A DNA stretch of 10,695 bases, from contig CAZYTA010000067.1 of the NCBI GenBank assembly GCA_964650465.1, positions 1 through 10,695 of the forward strand, written 5' to 3'. Below, one piece after another: positions 6,191 to 10,695 of this stretch. Numbering within the stretch: the first letter of the stretch is position 1; each line of letters begins with the position of its first letter. This stretch comes from RGIG6353 sp964650465 (lineage in GTDB: Bacteria > Bacillota > Clostridia > Oscillospirales > SIG627). The notes below the pieces were generated by a model. That model was not told the DNA's origin, made no database searches, and saw only the letters and a program-made list of their open reading frames with translations. The translations under genes and the position numbers were made by a program.

Positions 6191-6370
6191 ATGGTAAAAC
6201 ATAAGAAAGCGAAGGAGCCGTATTTGACTCCGGAATTGGAAATTGTGGAACTTTCGGTAGAAGAGGTAGCCGAGTATGCGGAGAAGATTCAATCTGCAGA
6301 AAAAATGTCGGAGAAGGAAAATCTACAAAAATTTCAGATTCCAAAACGCCCTCAACAGCATAGCGATTAA
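6191..6370 (+). CDS. Small charged protein of unknown function (59 residues)
   Basis: No family is recognised with certainty. The ATG at 6191 has a perfect AGGAGG seven bases upstream (6178-6183), which decides the start; the frame is open further upstream, but that part is the promoter and structured RNA. The product begins MVKHKKAKEPYLTPELEIVE, is rich in Glu and Lys, has no membrane segment or cysteine, and its centre (about 18-46) looks helical. Short Firmicutes proteins with a Y-x-x-P-E-x-E-I-V-E start are common and mostly uncharacterised. YLTPEL also fits the Y-x-x-P-x-L pattern of some lasso-peptide leaders, but no modification genes or plausible core are present. It is expressed, if at all, through the terminator in its leader. 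The next feature downstream is a hairpin 121 bp away, so it is monocistronic. A strong RBS and regulated leader argue that it is real. Confidence 0.65.
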   Translation: MVKHKKAKEPYLTPELEIVELSVEEVAEYAEKIQSAEKMSEKENLQKFQIPKRPQQHSD

Positions 6371-6483
6371 ATCAAACAAAATATATCTTTTTTTGATATC
6401 TGGTGTAAAATACAGAAAAAGAATTTGCTGACACACATTATGAAATATTGCACTTGTTGGTCACAACGTGAAATGAAATTCGC

Positions 6484-6509
6484 CATCATAGCAAAAAGAA
6501 AGACACCCT
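6484..6509 (+). repeat. 26-bp direct repeat, right copy
   Basis: Partner of 5824-5849 with one difference. It closes the 634-bp island holding the promoter, leader RNA and peptide gene. Here the repeat runs on into a complete hairpin arm, so this copy appears to be the intact context and the left one the truncated context. Confidence 0.8.
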
Positions 6510-6529
6510 CTTGGGTGTCTTTCTTTTTG
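6492..6529 (-). terminator. Perfect hairpin downstream of the detached tRNA-Leu 3' end, terminator-like in both directions
   Basis: AAAAAGAAAGACACCC (6493-6508) pairs perfectly with GGGTGTCTTTCTTTTT (6513-6528) around TCTT; C6492-G6529 extends it to 17 bp. Each strand has a T-rich 3' arm. Read on the minus strand it directly follows the tRNA-Leu 3' fragment, as the similar GACACCC/GGGTGTC hairpin follows the intact tRNA gene. On the plus strand it could end the peptide transcript. Confidence 0.7.
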
Positions 6530-6549
6530 GTGCGAGAGACGGGACTTGA
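6529..6549 (-). pseudogene. Detached 3' end of a tRNA-Leu gene
   Basis: Positions 6529-6549 are identical over 21 nt to 6713-6733, the 3' strand of the acceptor stem plus half of the T arm of the complete tRNA-Leu. Beyond 6549 the match stops abruptly, in the T loop, and other sequence follows. With its own terminator hairpin it looks like a duplicated or split tRNA gene end. It cannot fold as a tRNA. Confidence 0.75.
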
Positions 6550-6665
6550 CGCAGTCTGTGACTGCTTTCTCCTCGAGCATAGCTCTCAGACACAAAGCTA
6601 AAAACAGTTCACCGAACTGTTTTCTTAACGCTTTGTCCCCTCTCAGGGTTCAAGTCCCTTCATCT
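6541..6665 (+). repeat. Structured repeat bounded by inverted T-arm sequences (copy 2)
   Basis: The segment starts with GGGACTTGA (6541-6549) and ends with TCAAGTCCC (within 6647-6659), a 9-bp terminal inverted repeat that is tRNA T-arm sequence at both ends. Between them are three hairpins: GCAGT/ACTGC (6551-6565), GAGC/GCTC (6575-6585) and the perfect AAAACAGTTC-ACC-GAACTGTTTT (6601-6623). An AAAGC/GCTTT pairing surrounds the last. Its right half recurs at 5773-5825. No ORF with a ribosome binding site lies inside. I know no name for it; it may be a non-autonomous mobile repeat or a tRNA-derived interspersed repeat. Confidence 0.65.
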
Positions 6666-6673
6666 TTTATAAC

Positions 6674-6712
6674 AAACAAAAAATGACACCCTTTGGGTGT
6701 CATTTCTTGTTT
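6674..6712 (-). terminator. Intrinsic terminator of tRNA-Leu
   Basis: Arms 6674-6691 (ending ATGACACCC) and 6695-6712 (beginning GGGTGTCAT) pair over 18 positions with one mismatch around TTT. On the minus strand the stem begins immediately after the encoded CCA, and the transcript ends in a T-rich arm. Confidence 0.8.
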
Positions 6713-6794
6713 GGTGCGAGAGACGGGACTTGAACCCGTACGGATAACCACACGCCCCTCAAACGTGCGCGTCTGCCAATTTCGCCACTCTCGC
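6712..6794 (-). tRNA. tRNA-Leu, anticodon GAG
   Basis: Reading the minus strand from 6794: acceptor GCGAGAG pairs with CTCTCGC (6716-6722), D arm GCG-AAATTGGCAGA-CGC, anticodon stem CACGT/GCGTG with loop TTGAGGG giving anticodon GAG (codons CUC and CUU), a variable region of about 11 nt, T arm ACGGG-TTCAAGT-CCCGT, discriminator A and encoded CCA (6712-6714). The variable arm is short for a class II tRNA but acceptable for leucine. A promoter lies upstream and a terminator directly downstream, so it is transcribed alone. Its 3' end is duplicated at 6529-6549. Confidence 0.93.
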
Positions 6795-6825
6795 ATATCG
6801 TCGGGTATTCCCGACAACATTTAAT

Positions 6826-6853
6826 ATTATACTCTGTTTTCAAAAAAAGTCAA
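6826..6853 (-). promoter_or_regulatory. Promoter of tRNA-Leu
   Basis: On the minus strand TTGACT (6853-6848), a 16-bp spacer and TATAAT (6831-6826) lie about 32 bp before the tRNA 5' end. A small GTCGGG/CCCGAC hairpin (6800-6815) sits in the short precursor leader just before the mature tRNA. Confidence 0.75.
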
Positions 6854-6911
6854 TACCTTTAAAGAAAAAAATCAAGTTAAATTGAAGAATTTGCAAGAAA
6901 AATAATCAAGT

Positions 6912-6936
6912 TTTCGGTTTTATTAACTGACCGAAA
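6912..6936 (-). terminator. Weak hairpin downstream of the purine permease
   Basis: TTTCGGT (6912-6918) pairs with ACCGAAA (6930-6936) around an 11-nt loop, 38 bp past the permease stop. The T run on the minus strand is interrupted, so this may be only a partial terminator. The rest of 6854-6973 is AT-rich and holds nothing else I can support. Confidence 0.35.
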
Positions 6937-6973
6937 TCATAATTAAAGGTTTACAATCGAAAACTAATTTTCT

Positions 6974-8383
6974 TTAATGTGTCAATAACAGCATTGCTAC
7001 AAATAAGAGTGCTATTATCCAAGAACTAACTTTAATTTTTTTAATATCACCGCAAAAAACGCTGATAACGATATATGAAATAAGACCAAAAGCTATTCCG
7101 TAAGAAATATTGTATGTAAAGGGCATTACTGTCATAGTCAGAAATGCCGGGACAGAAATTTTAAAATTATCCCAATCTATGTTTTTCACAGAACCCATCA
7201 TCAGTATGCCGACATAGATAAGAGCAGCAGCCGTTGCGCACCCGGGAATAAGTTGAGCAATTGGACTCAAAAACATAGCAATAAAGAAGAATACGCCACA
7301 AAATACAGAAGTAAGTCCTGTTCTTCCTCCTGCAGCGACACCGGCATTAACTTCACTGAAGGTAGTGACAGTAGAAGTACCGCAGAAAGAACCTACAGTT
7401 GTTGCAATCGCATCTGAAAGCATTCCCTCATTCATATTAAGAGGTTCACCGCTTTCATCGAGGAGATTTGCACGCTCGCATGCAGCATAAAGAGTTCCTA
7501 AAGTATCAAACATATCAACCATACAAAAAGCAAGAGCCGTTGTTATAATCGTTAATATAAGATTAGCACTTCCATGGGTCTCTTTATATGCAGAAAAATC
7601 AAACCCTTCTGTGAACACCTTAAACAATGATTGATTTTTGAACTCGCCGAATGCTTCAATGGGACTAACAAAACTGATATTGAGTTGTGAATAAAAACCT
7701 TCAACCGTAAAACCAAGAAGATAATAAAGAGCCATTCCTCCCAGTATTCCAACGAATACAGCTCCTTTAATTTTTCTATGGCTCATTATAACTATTGCAA
7801 GGAAAGTACACAACGTGACTATCATCGGCATTATATCTCCCCAGCTTTGATTAAGCAGATTAAACGAAGCCAGATCAACACAAGTGGACTCATCCGCAAC
7901 AACAATACCGGCATTTTGCAATCCCAATAATGCTATAAACAAACCAATACCGGACGGCATCGCAACTCTCACAGCATTCGGTAATGAGTCAAAAATTTTT
8001 TTGCGAAGACCTGTGACAGTTAGAAGAATAAACGCAACACCTTCTATAAATATAAGCACCAAAGCATTGGCATACGACAAACCAAATCCAATACATACAG
8101 TATAGACAAAAAAAGCATTAAGTCCCATACCGCTTGCTTGAGCCAATGGTAAATTAGCAAGAAGTCCTGCAAGAACTGTTCCTACAACAGCGGAAACAGC
8201 TGTTGCAATGTAAATAGCTCCGTATGACACACCCAACGGATTTGAGCCGTCTCCGAAGGGATTTGCAAACATATTTGCATTAACCATTAAAATATACACC
8301 ATAGAAAAGAATGTGGTCAAACCTGCTACAAATTCTGTTCTAACTGATGTACCTCGTTCCTTAAGTTTAAAAAATCGTTCCAT
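6974..8383 (-). CDS. AzgA-type NCS2 purine (guanine/hypoxanthine/adenine) permease
   Basis: The 469-residue protein is made of about a dozen or more hydrophobic segments and matches the AzgA branch of nucleobase transporters from end to end: MERFFKLKERGTSVRTEFVAGLTTFFSMVYIL at the N-terminus (split here for reading as residues 1-32), LPLAQASGMGLNAFF (79-93), DMFDTLGT (290-297) and GVAAGGRTGL (348-357). Known members take up adenine, guanine or hypoxanthine by proton symport across the cytoplasmic membrane for purine salvage. The exact substrate cannot be told from sequence by eye. The ATG at 8381-8383 has AAGGAG seven bases upstream. It has its own promoter (8454-8482). No purine riboswitch is visible in the leader of about 60 nt, although such genes often have one. 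Length is normal for the family. Confidence 0.93.
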   Translation of the reverse strand: MERFFKLKERGTSVRTEFVAGLTTFFSMVYILMVNANMFANPFGDGSNPLGVSYGAIYIATAVSAVVGTVLAGLLANLPLAQASGMGLNAFFVYTVCIGFGLSYANALVLIFIEGVAFILLTVTGLRKKIFDSLPNAVRVAMPSGIGLFIALLGLQNAGIVVADESTCVDLASFNLLNQSWGDIMPMIVTLCTFLAIVIMSHRKIKGAVFVGILGGMALYYLLGFTVEGFYSQLNISFVSPIEAFGEFKNQSLFKVFTEGFDFSAYKETHGSANLILTIITTALAFCMVDMFDTLGTLYAACERANLLDESGEPLNMNEGMLSDAIATTVGSFCGTSTVTTFSEVNAGVAAGGRTGLTSVFCGVFFFIAMFLSPIAQLIPGCATAAALIYVGILMMGSVKNIDWDNFKISVPAFLTMTVMPFTYNISYGIAFGLISYIVISVFCGDIKKIKVSSWIIALLFVAMLLLTH

Positions 8384-8453
8384 TGAGGGACTCCTTTATC
8401 TTTTATAGTATTGTATATTGATTGAAACGCCAAACCTCATTTCCTGTTTGTGA

Positions 8454-8482
8454 ATTATAACACATTTTGGTTAAAAATACAA
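8454..8482 (-). promoter_or_regulatory. Promoter of the purine permease
   Basis: On the minus strand TTGTAT (8482-8477), 17 bp, then TATAAT (8459-8454), preceded by TGT so that it also forms an extended -10. The leader to the start codon is about 60 nt and contains a small CAAAC/GTTTG hairpin. Confidence 0.65.
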
Positions 8483-8546
8483 TATTTAATTTTAAATGAT
8501 ATTAAATTAAATGTATATTCAATCTATTCTTATAATATCTAAAAGC

Positions 8547-8570
8547 GGCTTGAACACTTGAGTTCAAGCC
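8547..8570 (-). terminator. Hairpin terminator downstream of the DUF4304-like gene
   Basis: Perfect 9-bp stem GGCTTGAAC (8547-8555) / GTTCAAGCC (8562-8570) with a 6-nt loop, 36 bp beyond the stop of the 8606 gene. On the minus strand it is followed by GCTTTTAG, a short T run. It separates this gene from the permease promoter. Confidence 0.6.
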
Positions 8571-8605
8571 ACATTATAATTTTCATGGTATTAGTAGGTT
8601 GACTT

Positions 8606-9370
8606 TCATCTCAAGCCAAGGCTGACCGCCAATTTGTCAAGATAATCAATATGTTCGTGATTTGCGCCATACAGGGTTACATATCCATCTTTTTCAGCGG
8701 TTATATCTTGTCCCATAAAAACAACTCGTTCACCCTTTTTGAGATACTGCTTGCGTCCATTTTTTACCAAGTCATTATACTCATCTACCTTAGATTGATA
8801 ATATTCCTCAAACAATTGCTTTGCTTTTTCGATATTACCGAGATGTCCGTATATCATGCATTCTTCCAAAGAAACGAGATGGACCATATCGTCTAAAAAC
8901 GGATAATCTTTTCTATGCGCAAGGATATTTTCTCGGCTGTTTAGGACCTCATAAGCAGGCAAAACATATCGATCAATTTCACCAATAATGCTTTTTATGA
9001 TTTTATCAGTTTTCTTATGAAGGTCATACCAAGTTTCCGTTTTGCCGGTGACAATTCCCAGTCGCGAGCGAATCGTACACTCATACTCGTGGTAGTATTT
9101 TTTCTTTTCTGTCTTGGACTGAAAAGTCCTTTCGGAGCATTCCGGAATGCGAATACCTAAATTCACACAGAGCAATCCGCTCATTCCGTGCGTTGGCATA
9201 CCACTCTGAAAATGAATCACTTGTGAAATATCTTCCGAAACAAAACGATGAAGCGTCCTTCCGTGCTTTTTGAATCCGTACAATTTTATATGTTCATAAA
9301 CTGCTAACTCAATTTCATCAACTATTTGAGTTGTATTGATTTCCGTTTTCTTATTCAAAAACTCAAACAC
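8606..9370 (-). CDS. DUF4304-like protein of unknown function
   Basis: The 254-residue protein has no signal peptide and no membrane segment. The N-terminal half (about 15-150) resembles DUF4304-type proteins by the pattern YGFKKHGRTLHRFVSEDISQ, a hydrophobic strand with IHFQSG, then LCVNLGIRIPE. The C-terminal part is helical with a tetratricopeptide-like stretch (LEECMIYGHLGNIEKAKQLFEEYYQ) and ends in charged, mixed sequence. No catalytic motif stands out and no function is known to me. The start is GTG (9368-9370), set by AAGGAG nine bases upstream (9380-9385); no in-frame ATG lies near. It is flanked by a hairpin terminator downstream and a gene-free stretch upstream, so it is probably transcribed alone. 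The family assignment is by eye and moderate. Confidence 0.75.
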   Translation of the reverse strand: MFEFLNKKTEINTTQIVDEIELAVYEHIKLYGFKKHGRTLHRFVSEDISQVIHFQSGMPTHGMSGLLCVNLGIRIPECSERTFQSKTEKKKYYHEYECTIRSRLGIVTGKTETWYDLHKKTDKIIKSIIGEIDRYVLPAYEVLNSRENILAHRKDYPFLDDMVHLVSLEECMIYGHLGNIEKAKQLFEEYYQSKVDEYNDLVKNGRKQYLKKGERVVFMGQDITAEKDGYVTLYGANHEHIDYLDKLAVSLGLR

Positions 9371-9731
9371 TGCGCTACGCTCCTTTCTTTACTTTTTAGC
9401 CACTTGCAACCATTCCTTTTTGTATTTTTACAACATTTGTTGCAAAAATGTTACAAAGCTGTTTTCATCAAAGCACAAAGCGCCCGAAAGCCCTTTATTT
9501 CCAAGGGTTCACGGGCACTTGTAAGCCAATTTAGATTATTCCCACTCGCTCCCGAAAACTGTAACTTAAACAATTTTGTATGGGTATTTTTGCACACATT
9601 ATCGAGAGTGTTCAGATTATCCATAAAATATGGACTGTCAAGATTTTTGTTGTCATCGTGTTGTCAATATTATATATCATTGTAGCGGATTTTTCAAGTA
9701 ATAGCTCTGATTTTTTCAACAAAGGTGTTCC
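9371..9731. other. Gene-free stretch with a hairpin and a guaA-end-like sequence
   Basis: I see no gene with a ribosome binding site here. Two things stand out. First, an imperfect hairpin at 9482-9516: GCCCG/CGGGC outside, CCCTT/AAGGG inside, with an internal loop. Second, on the minus strand, GAGTGGGAATAA (9547-9536), which encodes Glu-Trp-Glu-stop in the frame that has a stop eight codons earlier, so it is not part of a gene. The sequence on both sides is open on the plus strand for short stretches, but these frames lack start signals. Confidence 0.5.
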
Positions 9732-9929
9732 TCACTTTTGCTTTCTTGACTTTATCCAATCAATAATACCGATTATTCCAATTACGAAGAAACCAATTGC
9801 CAATATGAGAGTTATCGTCCATTTCAGCATCGGTTCGCCGTTAATTGCAATAATGATATAACTGACTATCGAGGCAATACCAACAACAAGTTGAGCAATA
9901 GAGGCGATTAGTTTCCAAACATTTCTCAT
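9732..9929 (-). CDS. Small two-segment membrane protein (65 residues)
   Basis: The product begins MRNVWKLIASIAQLVVG and has two hydrophobic segments (about 6-29 and 37-58) separated by INGEPMLKW, and ends with the basic tail IKSRKQK. The frame is open upstream to 10007, but that part overlaps the regulator gene; the ATG at 9927-9929 is chosen because it follows the regulator's stop by one base and has AGAAGG about ten bases upstream. It is the last gene of the DUF2975-regulator-membrane protein operon and most likely co-translated. The function is unknown. A role with the DUF2975 protein in the membrane is inference from order only. No terminator is obvious directly after it. Confidence 0.75.
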   Translation of the reverse strand: MRNVWKLIASIAQLVVGIASIVSYIIIAINGEPMLKWTITLILAIGFFVIGIIGIIDWIKSRKQK

Positions 9930-9930
9930 T

Positions 9931-10143
9931 TTATTCAACCTTCTGATATTCCAAAATATCTCCCGCTTTGCAATCAAGTACCTCGCAGATCGCCGCAAGG
10001 GTGGCAAAGCGGATGGCTGTTACTTTGTTATTTTTAATTTTTGACAGATTGACATTGGAAATACCCACACGCTCAGCAAGCTCGTTTAAGGACATTTTTC
10101 TTTCTACCATCATTCTGTCAAGTCTTAAAACGATTTTTCCCAT
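9931..10143 (-). CDS. XRE/Cro-type transcriptional regulator
   Basis: The 70-residue protein is almost entirely one Cro/C1-type helix-turn-helix domain: IVLRLDRMMVERKMSLNELA leads into the helix-turn-helix (about 18-40, with GISNVNLSKIKNNK) followed by FATLAAICEVLDCKAGDILEY, the standard end of this short subfamily. It should bind DNA as a dimer and lacks a sensor domain. The ATG at 10141-10143 has AAGGAGG (10149-10155) that overlaps the TAA stop of the upstream DUF2975 gene, so the two are translationally linked. Pairs of a DUF2975 membrane protein with such a regulator are common in Firmicutes; the usual guess is that the regulator controls its own operon. The signal is not known. Confidence 0.92.
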   Translation of the reverse strand: MGKIVLRLDRMMVERKMSLNELAERVGISNVNLSKIKNNKVTAIRFATLAAICEVLDCKAGDILEYQKVE

Positions 10144-10153
10144 AGCAGCCTCC

Positions 10154-10695
10154 TTACAGAAGTCCGTCTACGTCTTTTTCAAGATCAGCACCGTGAACGA
10201 AATACTGAGTCAAGCAAAGAACGATGATTCCCATAAAGATGCCACCCATATCAATGCTTATTTCAGTGGTTTCCACTCCGCTCACCAAACGAACTATTAC
10301 GCTCATAACAAAACCAATTACAGGTACTGCAATGGCAAAAATACCGATCTCCTTCATCATACGAATATTATCTTTTTGGAACGGGGTACCGTTTTCAGAT
10401 TTCTTAAAAATCAAATGTAGATTGCGGAATACCATTGCCATAACTGCCAGAATAATTACTGCACCAATGCCAAAAAGCATAAAGGATGTCATATCGATAT
10501 TTCCGTTAACAAAAGGAGCATTTACTTCAAATCCGTATACTTCAAGGTTTGCACCGCAGCACTCTTTTGCATCAAATCCTACAAAGTATTTTACCCAGTT
10601 CGGTGCTACCACAGAACAGACGGTTGCCGCTACCATAAGTACTGCTCCAACCCAATGGAATACCTCCAAAATTTTTGTAATGATTTTTCCAAGTT
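10154..10695 (-). CDS. DUF2975 family membrane protein, 5' end beyond the window
   Basis: At least 180 codons are visible, and the frame stays open to the right edge. A TTG at 10667-10669 could serve as a start, but the upstream in-frame residues LGKIITKI fit the usual N-terminal region of the family, so the true start probably lies outside. Four hydrophobic segments are seen (VGAVLMVAATVCSVVAP; SFMLFGIGAVIILAVMAMVF; IGIFAIAVPVIGFVMSVIV; GGIFMGIIVLCLTQYFV). The family signature FKKSENGTPFQKDNIRMMKEIG lies between the second and third (listed here as FKKSENGTPF and QKDNIRMMKEIG). It is an integral cytoplasmic-membrane protein of unknown function, first visible gene of an operon with the XRE regulator 10 bp downstream. 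Confidence 0.85.
   Translation of the reverse strand, partial: LGKIITKILEVFHWVGAVLMVAATVCSVVAPNWVKYFVGFDAKECCGANLEVYGFEVNAPFVNGNIDMTSFMLFGIGAVIILAVMAMVFRNLHLIFKKSENGTPFQKDNIRMMKEIGIFAIAVPVIGFVMSVIVRLVSGVETTEISIDMGGIFMGIIVLCLTQYFVHGADLEKDVDGLL

Noticed and set aside
5948..6370. A 140-codon frame that includes the 59-codon gene
   Set aside because: Its upstream part covers the promoter and the structured leader and has no ribosome binding site; the AGGAGG at 6178 fixes the start at 6191.
6191..6370. Lasso-peptide precursor suggested by YLTPEL
   Set aside because: No plausible ring-forming core (Gly start and Asp/Glu at 7-9), no Thr near a leader end, and no protease, cyclase or transporter genes nearby.
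5773..6665. CRISPR array
   Set aside because: Only two imperfect copies with very different spacing and no cas genes.
8384..8450. Purine riboswitch before the permease
   Set aside because: The leader is only about 60 nt and lacks the three-helix core; only a small CAAAC/GTTTG hairpin is seen.
9326..9685. Plus-strand frames of 119 and 62 codons, considered as an integrase remnant
   Set aside because: No recombinase motif, no RBS, and the frames overlap the 5' end of the DUF4304-like gene on the other strand.

Overview
The window looks like chromosome of a low-GC, endospore-forming Firmicute of the class Clostridia; a gut Oscillospiraceae/Ruminococcaceae-type organism is my guess, not something the sequence proves. 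The reasons are adjacent spoIID and spoIIQ genes, AGGAGG-type ribosome binding sites, TTGACA/TATAAT-type promoters, GTG starts and AT-rich codon use.

Left part (1-5738): the sporulation engulfment pair spoIID-spoIIQ is on the minus strand. It is divergent from a plus-strand envelope operon with a visible sigma-A-type promoter. That operon holds a polytopic membrane protein overlapping (ATGA) a 738-residue fusion of a GT4 glycosyltransferase and a CsaB-type polysaccharide pyruvyl transferase. After a long hairpin comes an N-acetylmuramoyl-L-alanine amidase with an SH3 domain and no signal peptide. These genes share a theme of peptidoglycan or secondary wall polymer work, and the first two act in engulfment.

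Middle (5739-6960): this is the least ordinary region. It holds two copies of a structured repeat related to tRNA T-arm sequence, a detached 3' end of a tRNA-Leu gene with its own terminator-like hairpin, and an intact tRNA-Leu(GAG) on the minus strand with promoter and terminator. Between the repeats lies an island of about 630 bp. It has a consensus TTGACA-N17-TATAAT promoter with a dyad in its spacer, a leader RNA closed by a 12-bp terminal helix, a strong intrinsic terminator, and directly after it a perfect ribosome binding site and a 59-codon peptide gene. The layout is that of a transcription-attenuation or riboswitch-like leader, or of a small RNA with a read-through peptide. I do not recognise the class.

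Right part (6961-10695), all on the minus strand: an AzgA-type purine permease with its own promoter, a DUF4304-like protein of unknown function with a hairpin terminator, a gene-free stretch of 361 bp carrying a 12-bp match to the end of guaA (a known island integration site), and an operon running in from the right edge: DUF2975 membrane protein, XRE/Cro-type regulator, 65-residue membrane protein.
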